DNA of 64,000 nucleotides from Rhinopomastus cyanomelas. Lineage: Eukaryota; Chordata; Aves; Bucerotiformes; Rhinopomastidae. The notes beneath the pieces are model-generated. The model was not told the origin of the DNA. It saw only the letters and a list, made by a program, of their open reading frames with translations, and searched no databases. The translations under genes were made by a program, and so were the position numbers. The first letter of the stretch is position 1. The number at the start of each line of letters is the position of its first letter. Below, one piece after another: positions 35,854 to 47,879 of the stretch. The stretch spans positions 1,309,383-1,373,382 of the forward strand of contig VXBP01002784.1 in assembly GCA_013400115.1 (NCBI GenBank), in the 5' to 3' direction.

Positions 35854-36707
35854 ATAGAAAGAGAAAGGAATGCAATAATAAAGCAAGTTACCTGCATGCA
35901 GACACCATATCTAGTAGTTCTAGGTCTTTTTTTGTGTTTGCCAGACCCCTTTTTTGGTAGTTATCCAATGGGAACTCTGTAATTCGCTGACATATCAGCC
36001 CCATGCTACTGCCATATAAAGAATTTTGGGGCTCTACCAATTATTAAAAGCACCCTGGCAAAAAGTACTTAAAATCCTTTTGATCAGTCCTTTCAGAGGT
36101 TGTTGAGACTGTTTTGAAAACCAAAACGTGTTGTGCGGGGCTACTGCCACTTCAGAGTTAAGCGTGCCCATGCACACGGTGTCTCGTGTGTCCAAGTGAG
36201 ACTTTGTGGTTAACTGAGATTTAAAATTGCCCGAGCTTTGCAGCTGATAAGAGAGATCATTTTTTTTTAGGTTTGAGCACCTCACAGCACTAATATGTGC
36301 ATTGGAAAAATATTCCTGCAGTTACTGCTGGATGCTGTGGAAGGAATCCCATGTGTGTGAATGCTGCCTGCTGTCGGACTAGTCTGTTTTCAGTTTCTGC
36401 TCAGCTCTGTGTGCTGCTTAAATCAAATAGCATTCCCAACCAGATTGTAGCTCATTATCTTTAACTCCCCTGATACTAAACTTTGCAATGAGGTGGTAAT
36501 AAATCTGACCTTAAAAGCTCTGTAACTTTGTTTTGTTTGGTTGTTTTGTTTTTGGTGGTGGTTTTTTTTTTTGAGCCTACCTCAGAATGAGTTTTTCAGG
36601 AAGCTTTGGGTTATCATGGTACAGGCAGGTTGAGATCTAGAACTAAAAAAGACTGAGCTAAATAAAACTCTAAATTAAACATTGGTTACTTGTAATTAGT
36701 AGAGACC

Positions 36708-37111
36708 CATAGAATGTTTTGGGCTGGAAAGGACCTCCAAAAGTCATCTAGTCCAACCTCCCTACAACAAGCAGGGACATCTCTAACTAGAACAGATTGC
36801 TGAGAGCTCCATCAAGCCTGACCTTAAATGTCTCCAGGGATGGGGCCTCCACCACCTTTCTGGGCAACCTTTTCTAGTGATCTACCACCCTCAGATTAAA
36901 TAACTTTTTCCTAATGTCCAGCCTTAATCTGCCCTTTTCCATCTTAAAACCATCCCCCCTGGTCCTATTGTTCCCTGCTCTTGTGAAGTGTTCTTCATCA
37001 GCTTTCTTATAGGCCCCTTTTAGGGATTAGAAGGTTGCTGTAAGGTTCCCCTTAGATTCCCCCTTAGATTCTTCAGGTGTCTCAGCCTGTTTTTATGCCT
37101 CCCTCTACTCC
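36708..37111 (-). mobile_element. CR1 LINE 3' end, antisense
   Basis: 'catagaatgttttgggctgg' is followed by 'aaaggacctccaaaagtcat', 'ctagtccaacctccctacaa' and 'ggggcctccaccacctttct', and the element ends near 'tctcagcctgtttttatgcc'. Inside it 'ccccttagattc' is duplicated in tandem near 37046-37071. The subfamily is the 'caagcagggacatctctaac' type, related to the copies at 0.2 and 31.7 kb. Confidence 0.92.
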
Positions 37112-37175
37112 ATGTTTTTTTTCCTGAAAACAATTTGTTCAAGTCTATATTATATACTCCCTACTCTTCCACAAG

Positions 37176-37565
37176 AGCTGGGACTCTTTTAGTTTGACGA
37201 AGAGGAGGCTGAGAGTAGACCTCATCATTCTACAACTACCTGAAAGGACATTGTGGAGAGTTTGGTGCTGGTCTCTTCTCACAAGCAATTAAGTGATAGA
37301 CCAAGAGGGAAGGGGTTCAAGTTACAACAGGGGAGGTTAAACTTGACACTAGGAAAATTATTTTGCAGAAAGGGTGGTCAAGCACTGGAATGGGCTTCCC
37401 AGGGATGTGGTTGAGTTGCCATCTCTGCATGTGTTTAAAGATTGTTTGGATGAGATGTTGAGGGATATGGTTTAGGGGTGAACTTTCAAGGTAGGGTAAA
37501 TCAGAGAGATAAGACTCTATGATCCCAGGGGTCTTATCAAACCAGAGTGATTCTGTGATTCAGTG
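37176..37565 (+). mobile_element. CR1 LINE 3' end, sense
   Basis: 'gctgggactcttttagtttg' at the end of ORF2 is followed by 'ttctacaactacctgaaagg', 'caagcactggaatgggcttc' and 'tgattctgtgattcagtg'. The 3' UTR belongs to a different subfamily from the antisense copy about 65 bp to the left. The two 3' ends point away from each other. Confidence 0.9.
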
Positions 37566-38035
37566 AAGCTGAACCTGAGTATCTGTATCCATCCTGTGAA
37601 GAGTACAAGAACCTCATCTAACTACTCAATCTAATAGTGAAGTTCTTCTGAGAAGTGTATCTCTGAGTTACTGGACCACAAGGGAGATGGAAGAACAGTG
37701 GAATCCTTGTTTTTAATCCCAGCATGAGGCTATTGTTGCTAGAGGTCTGTGAGCTGTGTCTGGAGAAGGCTTTGTTTCCATAGTCGGTGCTGTCGGTGGC
37801 AAAGTGACACGCATTGATTTGCTAACTATCACTATTGAGGTTTCATTGCTGTATGCGTGTTGTTAAAGTTTGTACTACACCAGTGTACAATAAGTTTTGC
37901 ATTCAAGATGCCTGTGGACAAGCATTCCACAAACACTGGTGCACCCAGATTTTACAGAATTACACCATTAACAGATGTATTTTCTTTTTGATTGGGAAAA
38001 TCTTGAAGTCCAGATTTCTTACTGTGTTCCCGAAC
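37566..38035. other. unique spacer inside CR1 cluster
   Basis: Nothing is recognised in this 470-bp stretch. The first codons of a short frame (37835-38092) lie here, with no motif. Confidence 0.5.
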
Positions 38036-38077
38036 TGGGTGATCCTGTGGTCCCTTCTAACCCAGACTGACTGTATG
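38036..38077 (+). mobile_element. old CR1 3' tail remnant
   Basis: 'ctgggtgatcctgtggtccc' followed by 'ttctaacccagactgactgt' and 'atgac' resembles a diverged CR1 3' terminus. It is immediately followed by a young CR1 tail in the same orientation, sharing 'tgtatgac' at the junction. Confidence 0.6.
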
Positions 38078-38163
38078 ACTTGGTCTAGGTGATCCTGCTG
38101 TGGCAGGGGGATTGGACTGGGTGATCTTTCGAGGGCCCTTCCAATCCCTAATGATTCTGTGAA
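38072..38163 (+). mobile_element. CR1 LINE 3' tail, sense, young subfamily
   Basis: 'tgacttggtctaggtgatcc' is followed by 'gggattggactgggtgatct', 'gggcccttccaatccctaat' and 'gattctgtgaa'. At about 92 bp it is one of the shortest young copies. It is truncated exactly at the tail of an older CR1. Confidence 0.93.
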
Positions 38164-39359
38164 CCCCAGCAATGACCCTTTTACAGGTTAATGAAATATA
38201 CAGCTTGGCTTGTACTTGCCATTCCTCAAGACACTTGTGATCTATTAATTTCTTTTAAAAAGTGTGTTTTTTCCTGACCCCTTTTTAATTCGTCCAGTGT
38301 TTGGGCAAAGAGGCTGAGAGAGTTTGAGGTGAAAAACATTAAGACAGTTTTTTCTGGGGAGGTAATGGGCAACAAAATTGACTCCTGGGGTTTTGTTGAA
38401 TATACTTTAAAAACAGAGAATAACTACTCCTCCTACTTCTTGCCAAAACCTCACTGGTTGTATCCCTTTGGTACACTGAAATGATGTTGTTGTGATTATT
38501 TTCCCCTGTGGAAAATAAACAATTTCCACTTTTGCACTTCTCAAATTGTCCCTCTCTGTATGTATTGATGTCATGGCTTCTGAGCAGGAAAATGCCTTTG
38601 TCCTGCCAAGTGTGTGTTAAAGCCTTCATGTTCATGCACTAATTTATTTCATTAGTTAATTGATCTGCTGGACTGTCAGTCGCTAGATGAACATTTAAAG
38701 TGTCCGCAGTGACGGGGAGGATTTGTTTTTTCGAGATAATAGAGTTAAAATGAAGATGCCTCAATGCTGCGGTGTCTGATGGCTTCATAGTGTCACCCGT
38801 GTGCTCCTGAGCCGAGGGCTCCCTGGGGCTTCTGAACATCCAAACGTTCTTTGCTACGCAGACCCAGACCCGACATCCAAGTTTGCTTCACGGTACAGAC
38901 CCAAGTCTGAATATGTGGGCTTTGCCCTTGATGTTATAAAGCAGCAACACTTTTTTCCCCCTAGTCTGAAGTCAAGCCTGGCTAAGCAGGCTTAGCTTTC
39001 TCTAGTTTTGTATTTAGCTTAAAACTTTTTTTTGAAGTGTTAGTAATTGTTTTGGTATTTTCCTTCTCAGTAGTCCAGCTTTCTAGAAAGTGTGATGGAA
39101 CACGTATGTTCCAGGGTTTCTTGTGCTTAGCATTTTGTTGGCTACGTAAGCAGTCACCCTGCACTTAGAAAGCTGAAACTGCACTGGCATTCTGAGCTTT
39201 TAGCCTTTCTGCCTGGCTGTGGACCACTCAACCTGGGCTGAGTAAAAGCAAAGCCAGCGTTGCAAGTAGTGCATGTTATTGTACGAAATTTACTGCAACG
39301 AGGAGCAATATGAATAGAGAGTGCGTACAGTAGCCTGCTGCATGCTAGCAGGTCTTTTC

Positions 39360-39690
39360 TGGGCTCTTAAATGTTAACTGGGTGGTAATGTAAGTTATTA
39401 CACTCATTAAATTAGGCCACAAACAAGTCAACAATGATTCAGCAAAATGGTTTTGTTTGTATTGTGCAAGGAAGTCTGATAGATATCCAGTCAAACATTT
39501 ATGGCTAAATGGATGAAGATTTTAACATTACAGCCTAATAAAACCCCCATACTGTGTGATTAAATAAGAGGGAAAGCAGTAAAAAAGAGAAAGCGTAATG
39601 ACGGTAACATGTAGGTCAGTTACAATTTGTCATTGCACTTCATTGCTAACATATCAATTCTCTGCTGCTTAGCTGAGCAGAAAACAACAA
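39360..39690. other. candidate conserved non-coding element
   Basis: The block is rich in homeodomain-like cores (gtaagttattacactcatta, cagcctaataaaaccc, tgtgtgattaaataagagg) and has 'atttatggctaaatggat'. No transposon signature is visible and the open frames are short. Confidence 0.28.
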
Positions 39691-40432
39691 CTTCACATGT
39701 ACCGTGGGCCCGTGGCTGTTCGGCAAAGCCCCGCTCCCATCACCTGCTTTTGAATCCTTCCGTGGCAGCTGCGTGAAGTTTTCCTGCTTTAACAGGACAA
39801 TCTCGCTGGAAGCTCACGCTGATTGTGTCCTCCCCGCACTCGATACATCAGTGATCAGTAAATTTACTTCACATTCTACATCAATGCTAAAATTAGGTTG
39901 TTTGCATTACAACTTTCAATACCCCGGCAGTAAGGAACACCTGCTTGCAGATTTATGTTGTTTTATTTAATGGTTTAAAATAAAGATAGCTTTACAGTAG
40001 CAATACCCTCATGTACTACACTGGAAGAGCACAATGCCTGATCATTTTTCTTACTTATCCAATTTATACTAAATCTCCTTGCCATACAAAGTGTAGCTTC
40101 GTTAACATTAATTGCAAATCTAAAAACTCCAAGGAAGTATTTATTCCTGACAACTTTTTCCACCATTTTGCACTTCCAGTGGTACTGAGGAGAGGAAGAA
40201 TGTAAATCTGTGTGATTTTTGACAGAATTTGGATAATTCAGTGGGATCTCAAAGGGACATTGGCTTTGGTACCTTTTTAAAATATTAGCACTAAAGAATT
40301 GTCTGTCTAGCACAGATGTGTTGGTCTATAGTAAAGACCTGCACAGATTACACAACCAAACTATTAATTCAGTTGCTTGAGGTGCCTCTACAGGGTTGAT
40401 TTTATAGAAGCCAAAGAGGATTCCATTTGGAT

Positions 40433-40460
40433 GGGGGAAAGTTGAGGGGGAAGGGTGGGG
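40433..40460 (+). other. G-quadruplex-like G-rich tract
   Basis: Four G runs lie within 28 bp: 40433-40437 (5 G), 40446-40450 (5 G), 40453-40455 (3 G) and 40457-40460 (4 G), with spacers of 8, 2 and 1 nt. The first spacer is slightly longer than the strict 7-nt rule. More G runs follow to about 40505. Confidence 0.6.
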
Positions 40461-42839
40461 AGCAGCCAGGCAACATCCAGGGAACTTCAGGGGAAAGGCT
40501 GGGGAAAAAAATCTATTAATGCAAAACTATCATAGAGGTAGCATTCAAAATCCTTGTGCCCTGGAAATGTTGCTGACTCTTACCTCCTTTCAAAAGTAAG
40601 GGGGACCCTTTGTGACAAACAGACCCAACAAATGTAGCCAGTGGTTTTGGAGCAATGGAAAATCTAGATGGAGTTGATGGCTGTGTGTTAGGACGAGGGA
40701 ATCTGGTACGTGCTGTGAGATCATTTTACTTCCCAGGAGATAATGTCTGAACAGTGTTCTCAGGAGAAATGTGTCTCTGGGCTGTATTTCCAAATCTGCT
40801 GGTGGAGCTAGATGCTTCGTTGCTGAACTTCTAAACTACTTATTTCTTTGGGATGCTGTTTGGCAGACTCCCATGTCTGCAGGTTGGGGAAACTGCACCT
40901 CAAACATACTTAACACAAGCACCTATTATCATTGTAAACTTTGAGTGATTGGGAGCCCTGGGACTGATTCCTCCAGACGCGTCATCTCCCCACAAAACAG
41001 GTTATGGTCCCTTTGCACTACCCTTTAAGAGCAAGATCAGGTTTCATAGGTAACAAGCATCTCCCTGTGACATAATTTAATAGCGAGTGCGCTGCTCTGT
41101 GCACCTGAGAGCTCTAGAAGGTTTTCTGCCTTCCAGCAGCAGTGTCTCCTATAGCTCCCGGTGGTGCAATACATCTCCACGATCCCCACCCTCGCTCAGC
41201 ATGACCAGCACCTAATAGGCATGATTGAGCCCCATTGAGATAGCGTGTATTAGTGGCGTTGGAGTAAACTGCTTGCAAAAATCAGCCTAGATAAAATACC
41301 CAGATGTTTATGGTCAAAAGGTGTATTGGGAGCCAGTGAAGCAGCAAAGGCCTATTTGGAGTACGTGTTTCAAGGCTTCACAAGATTAACGTCTGTAGCA
41401 AAAAGCTTGTAAGGGCCCCATTGAGTCGTGCTCTTTCCATACCTGGCTTTGGGGCTAGTGAACAGGTGAGCTTTGATTTCTTCTTAGTGGTGCAAAACAA
41501 GTGCAGTTTGAGTTCTACTTGTCAGACACAACTGGAAGAATAGCAAAGACAATGGCTGCGGGGAGAGAGGTGGATTTGGTTCCCTTTCTGCAACCGCAAC
41601 ACAACTGCAGCACGACTACAGAACTTCTAGAGTTACTGACTTTTCTTTGATTTTAACATCGTTATCCTAGTCGGATAACACAAGGCCATGGTAATACTGT
41701 GACTGCAGTTATGGATGAAATGAAAACTTCCAGAGAGCTTCCACAATTTTTCCCCTGAGCTTCTGACACAGGTGATGCTTGGGCTGTACAGGAATGTAAG
41801 GAATGAAGCTGTAGTTTGGTAAAAACCACATGGAGATGGCGCATGACAGCCTTCCTTTGCTGTGTTGTGGCAGGTTCTGCTTTCTCTGAAGGCCCCTACT
41901 GACTGTGATCACTAAGGAGCATCTGGAATAATTTTACTCCCTTTGTGCATCTGATGATTTCATCCTGCTTTCTCACCCAGAACAAAAATGGGTAGCACAA
42001 CCCTTTTGCTTTGGAGGAAGCAAAAGGCAAGTTCAGGACCAATAAAGACCTGCTCATACTGGGGGGGGAAAAAGGATCCACGCTAGTTTTTTGTTTTTCT
42101 TACGTATCTGATTTCAAGTTGTGACTCTTATTGTTTGTTTTTTCTCTAAGCAGCCAGCAAGACATATAACTTTATTTTTTAAACTTTGCAATTTCCAGTC
42201 CTGCTAAATTAAGGGGTGGCCATAAACATCTCTATGCCCTGCAAGGCAGGACATGAGGCCCGTGGAATATTGTGTGCAGGTGTATTTTCCTTGCTGGCCC
42301 TTGTGGTTTTTCAGATTGAGAAATGCATCCTGCATTTACCACCCAGTCCTCAAGCAGGACCTCTAACCTCTGCAGGTGGTGCTGTTCCGTGTCTTGTGAC
42401 ATAATTTTCGGTGGCTTATTAGAGCTAGGACTGATGACAGCCAAAAGAGGATCTATAGCTACTTCCTTGACATTCATGCTTGCCTTTTAGATACACTGTG
42501 TAGCCCCACATCTCTATTTTATACCTAGGTGCTCTAAGCCCGCACAGCACAACTCTTCCACCTTCAAATTAACATCTTCCTTTAAATACGCTAATATTTC
42601 AGCAGTGGCTTTTTAAACAAAGTCGGCATTATTTGCCTCTTTTCTAACACTTCTCAGTCAAACATTAGCAATCCTCTCCACTGAAACTAAATTGTAAATA
42701 CTCCCCTTGCCCTTATGTCATAGCCTGGCTGTTTTGTTTATTTGATTTTTGTTTTCCCCTGTCCTTATTAAATTATGTTTACCTGAATACATCAGGTTCA
42801 TTTCACCTAGGCAGGATGTCCCATTAAGCATGACAAGGA

Positions 42840-43200
42840 GAAGGTTGTGAGATTAATGCCCTTCTTGAGCCTGAATTAACGTGTCAGCATCTTTTTAGAC
42901 CTGGGACCGGAGAGCGTAGGAAGCGTGCCATAATGGACCTTAGCCTTTAACTGAACTGCTCTAATATTATTCCTATAACAAGACTACTTTTAAAGAGGCT
43001 CATTATTGGCTTCATTAGATATGTTACTTGCATCAGTGGCTGTAGTTACTCGTATAATATGGAAGAGGTTAACGCAGCGTATTTTTTATGTATTATATGG
43101 CATATAGCTTGAAGTAGCCAAAAGGTTTATGGCGATGTAATTGGTAGTTAGTGTGAAATTTGTAAGACAAATAGACAATACCTAAGGTAACCCCTATAAT
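42840..43200. other. candidate conserved non-coding element
   Basis: The block is of balanced composition with dense possible factor sites: 'gagcctgaattaacgtgtca', 'aaagaggctcattattggct' followed by 'tcattagatatg', and 'ggtttatggcgatgtaattg'. No low complexity or transposon signature is present. In style it is the best such candidate in the window, but conservation cannot be tested here. Confidence 0.32.
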
Positions 43201-43419
43201 CCTCTTCTTTCGGTTTTTTACAGCCACCAAAGGGCCTCATTAAAACAGCAGTCAGCACCTTAGTGAAAAGATACAGTGCTTATAGTGCCCAAATGTGACA
43301 GAAAATCTGCATTTTGTAAATCTGACACCTTTGATAGATTATACAGTGTGAAGCCATTGCTTCTAAGCATTATGATAACGCTTAAGGTTCTCTTCTGAAT
43401 CCAACTGTGCTATATTCAC

Positions 43420-43680
43420 TGGATATAACAATGTGAAAAAGAGCTGGCTGAATAAAATAAAGCATGTGAGATAGAGAGGAGCCTTTTTTCCTTTGATACA
43501 AAGCTCATCTCATGCAATGGGACTAACAGCTATGGCTAATATCCCCGGCTCTGCTTCTACTGAGGGATATGGGCGTATAAATATTGGCAAAGTAACTGTT
43601 TATTAATACACAGATGCAAAAAGAAACTCTGCCTGCATTAACTAGGTTATATGGCTGCTGTAAGGGAAGACTGGGTAAAG
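43420..43680. other. candidate conserved non-coding element
   Basis: Contains 'gctggctgaataaaataaag', 'acagctatggctaatatccc', 'gggcgtataaatattggcaa' and 'ctgtttattaatacacag'. The last two carry forkhead- and homeodomain-like cores. No repeat was recognised. Confidence 0.28.
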
Positions 43681-43734
43681 TGATGATGGTATTAAAATTT
43701 CTTTTTTTTTATTTTTTATTTTAGAGGCTGCTCT

Positions 43735-43905
43735 CACTTAAACTTGTGGAAATGCAAGTGGTTTCCATCACCCCGAGTGAATCCTGTTGTCACTGACAGT
43801 CGTGTAAATCTGATGTAATGCACTGGCTTACATGGAATTAACTGGACAGGTGTAACAAAAACGAGACTCTGACCCACTGAGTTTAACTCTTCCTTCAGCT
43901 TACGC
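43735..43905. repeat. possible ancient palindromic amniote repeat
   Basis: The arrangement 'gtgtaaatctgatgtaatgc', 'ggcttacatggaattaactg', 'acaggtgtaac' and 'agactctgacccactgag' resembles an old self-complementary repeat of reptiles, in which 'ttacaccagtgtaa' units flank 'tcaatggagttac'. It is strongly diverged and adjoins a T-rich tract (43698-43722). Confidence 0.3.
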
Positions 43906-46251
43906 CAAACTAAGCTGCACATGCAGCACAGAGGCTCGAAGCGGCATGATGGGTACTCAGCATTCTGGATAACTCCTCTAGAAACTGTGATTAAAATATT
44001 TGAGCTGCTTCAAAATGGGTTTAGTAGAGTGAACTGTTTGAGCAAACGTGAGTTGCTGTAGTTGATTAGTTGCAACTGTCTGTTTGGGGTTGTGCTTTGC
44101 AATTCGAGCAGACAGAGTTCCAGAGGAGTTGTTGTTATCTTCTCCATCATTTAAGAGACAGGCTTAAGCATTTTGAGATGCAAAATATTTAAGAACTTTC
44201 TACAAATTAAATGACAGCTATCACTTAGCTCCCACTGCCACCTTGGCAGCTGAGGAAGTTCTTCAGTGACCTGGAGTCCAGGTTATTATGTTTACTTGCG
44301 TTCCAAATGTGGCAGCTGATAACATCTTTATCTGGTAATTGAAAGATTTTCTTACACGTTAGTGCTGCCACAGGCAAAGAGCGTGTAGAATTTGCATTTG
44401 GTTCCCTGGTAAAAATATAACATCGATAATTCCAACAGAGGAGTCTTCAACTTAGTCCTATGATCACTTCAGAAAATGTACCACTGTGTATTGCTAAAAT
44501 AGGAATGCAAACAAAAAACAGAGGGTGTGGGATATATACGCGAAACACTTTTATTCCCCTTTGCATCAGGATTTATTCTTGCCTGTGGTAAATCTCCTGG
44601 TAACAAGTGCAGAACCGGTCCCTGCAGGTAACGAGGACTGAGTAACGTTGCTGACGTGCTCAGTGATTCAGGGAAGTTTGATTTTTGATCTCTTAAAAGC
44701 AAAAAAAACTGTTCAGAAGTGAAAGTAAAAATAATTTCTGACAGACAATTTTCAGTTTGGCATTTAAGTTTAAAAAACAAAATCAAAAATGTGCAAGCGA
44801 TGCATGCATGTGAGCCCAACAGCAAAATGGGAAATAACTGGAGTGACGCTGAGGATTACACCACAGCTGTAGTTGTTCTGTTGTGCAATACTACAGCCTT
44901 TCTTCCTAGTGTTTAAAATTTTTAAATCGATCAGGTTTTAATCCAAAATATTAGAAATACTCAACAATTTCCTACTGTCCTTTTTAAAAAAGCCAGCCAC
45001 CTCTCTGACTACGTTTTATTGACCCATGAGCTGCTTTTCTTCAATAACCTGATTCACACGGAGCATCTTTTCTGTTGCTCACTCAGGACTATTATAGTGA
45101 TTACTTACTCTTCTATTTTTGTAAGCACAGAGTTAAAATTGTAGAAGGGTGAAAGTTTTCTCTTCTCATGTTGATGTGGAGGATCTCTGTCTTCTGCTGC
45201 AGTGGGTTACGTGAAGTGTCGTCACCAAAGAAATTTCCCCTTTTAATTATGTTCCTTGTTTCTGAGGTTTGTAGTTTGTTTTAAATAACGTACTTATTAA
45301 AATATATGCCCAGGAAAAGCCCTAGAAAGCAACAAAACCTTTCTCCCTCTCAATCAGTATTTGGCAATCAGTAAACTGGCTTTAGGCACAACATTTGGGG
45401 TAGGAGGAAGTAGGGGACATGCAAAGAGGTCACACTGATACCTGGTGGAAGGTTGGAGTGTTGCTGAGCCTCATTTTCTCAGCCGGAGTTTCCCTGTGTT
45501 GCATCACAGTTTAACTATAAAACTCCGTGTTGTTTGTTTAAAAATTAAGACCATGATTCTCCCTCAAAAAAAACCCTCTGTGAATTGCAGTCACTGATGT
45601 AGAGCAGGAAACGAGTGCGTGTACCTGCTCTTCTTGCGGAGGATAGTGCTGGGAAAGCTGAAGCGCCTTATTTAATCTTGTACGAGAACAGTCAGCAGCA
45701 CGTAACCGCAAAGAGTCTCAAGCCGTGCATACCAGAAGTGATTCAGCTGTAAATAGCAAACCAGAGGCAGGCATAGCCACAGATAACACTGAAATCTGGA
45801 GGACCTGGAAAAAAAACCCCAGCTCTTTCAAATTAACTGCTTTACTAAGGTGTAGGCTTTGATCAATAGGATTGCTTGCACTGCAAAGGGAGTATTTCTG
45901 AGTATCATGTCTGGGTTTTTTAATTCAGTGGATTATTCACATCTGTTAGGTGAGAATTATTGAGTGCTGAAATAATGTATTCTTGTGTTTTAGATCTATC
46001 ACTGCCAAGGGCTACTGAATAGTAAGTATCAACATCTGTGTTACTACTTCTTTGAGTTTTCTGATTAAATGTGTCTAAACATTTCAGCTCCTACTGGAAA
46101 TAAGAATAAAAGTAGTTTCAAACCAGTCTGATGTAGGTTTTCAGTGAAACATATTAACAGCAGACGTTAGGTAGGGGACTCTCTGTGCAATTAGCCCTAA
46201 ATAACATTTGCCTAGTGTTATGATTTTTTCCTTCTTATTATAGAAAGGACA

Positions 46252-46713
46252 TTAGGCTCTTACAGCTGTAAATGCTGGAGTAAATATAAATAAAGGTATC
46301 TGTATTTTGACAGTGATGTTCCACCTATCGTTCCCTGCATACACAAAAATCATTCGAGCGCCTTTTCTTTCTCTGACAAAAATATTCATTAAAAACATTT
46401 CACTGTGCTGCCTTTTAATATAGCGCGGGCATTCAACCTGCGCAGGAAGCTTCCTGGAACCACACAAATACTGTGTAATTATCTTGTGGCTCCCTGCTGG
46501 CTGCTGCATATTCCAAGCACAAAGTGAGCAGCACATTTCTGGAGCCTGACTTCTGTCTTCATTGTCCCTGCTTGGAATATGAAGCTCCACTTCATTATAG
46601 CAGACCTGATCAAACTTGATAGATTTAGCCATTATTCTTGACTGTGTCAACTTTCTACAGCTTCCACCCCCCCTCCATTTTTTTCTTTCCCTTGGGCTCT
46701 TTTGTTTTGCCAC
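46252..46713 (-). other. 153-codon open frame, probably chance
   Basis: This is the longest ATG-started frame outside CR1. The predicted product begins with a basic stretch (MAKQKSPRERKKW), contains five scattered Cys and has no signal peptide, membrane span or domain I recognise. The underlying DNA (about 46400-46640) also looks like a regulatory block, with 'ctgtgtaattatcttgtggc' and 'tccacttcattatagcagac', so conservation there would not prove coding. I treat it as a probable chance frame. Confidence 0.2.
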
Positions 46714-47879
46714 CCAGGGAATGCATCTTATTTCTAGGCACTGCCACTCTCACTCTGTCTCTCTCTTCCCCCCCCATCTCCAAACAAACCAGGGTTTCAG
46801 CAAATAATAATGCTTGTGCATCATGTGATTCAAGGAAAATAAGTCTTGCAATTTTTTCTCAATTGTCCTTTATGGGTTTTATTGACTTTTTTTTTCCAGC
46901 GTGTTTCTATAAAAAATTATACTGCAATATTGACATACAATACAGAAAAGCTTTGAAAATCCTTATTTTCTGTTAGTGGTACAATAAATTTAGCATTGTG
47001 AGGATTTTTTTTGGGTCTGTTTTATGACAACTTTCAAGTAGCACTTCAGAGTTCATATCTTCAAGGATGATTCAGACAAATGTATCTTATCAAATTTAAT
47101 AAATCACTAGTTTGTTTATTTAACCTAGAGACATATTGCCACATTTTCTTTGCAAAAGGCATTAGATCATTCTTTGGGCAAATACAGATGTTAATACAAC
47201 TGGTTTACCATAACACATTTGCTTTGTAGTTTTAGAGAGTTGCTATGCAACAATAGAGAAGTGTGGTGTAGATCTAACTGATTTCTAAAGTACTGGGTGA
47301 AAGATGGACAATTTTCATAGCTACCCTAAGATGGATCCCTTAAGCTGCCACAAAACCAAAAGGGGACAAATGTGCTCCCAAATCTCTAAGACCTGGAGAG
47401 TCGACCCTTCTTTAGTCTTATGAATGAACATGACGGATTCTGTGATGAAGCATTTTTAAGCCTCACATTTCCCTACAGAACTTGTGATGGTGGAACATGC
47501 ATTTAAAGGTGACAACGTCAAAAAGCACTTACAATTAACTTTCCTTAATAAAAAGCAACTGAAAATTGTGAAAACTTTAGGAGGAGCTTTGGCTTCTTTT
47601 CTTTTGTTTCCTTTTTGGTTGCAGATTAAAAAGCGAAATAATATCTTATAATCTCCACCAAGTTTACTGAATGATTCTCACAGAGGTGTGTTGTTTTGCA
47701 GTTTTTAAATACTGATAGGAATTGGTACAACTCAAATTCAGTGTTATGCTTTTTTAAATTAAAAAATCATTATTTTTTATAGTGGCATTTTCAGTCTCAC
47801 CAAAAGCTTCTCGGCATCTTAAAATGTAAATTGCAGAGAAGCAACACAAAGGATAAAGAGAAGATTCTGAAGGCAATCA

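Larger units (their letters stand above)
31832..36707. other. 4.9 kb AT-rich unique sequence
   Basis: No gene or CR1 is recognised. The stretch contains a TA-rich tract (35811-35853), T runs near 33457 and 36561, and an AT-rich block with a 10-bp perfect palindrome at 32911-32934. Open frames are all about 100 codons or shorter. Confidence 0.5.

Noticed and set aside
43694..43740. T-rich tract followed by 'ttttag' as a splice acceptor
   Set aside because: No open conserved frame follows, and the downstream segment resembles an old repeat.
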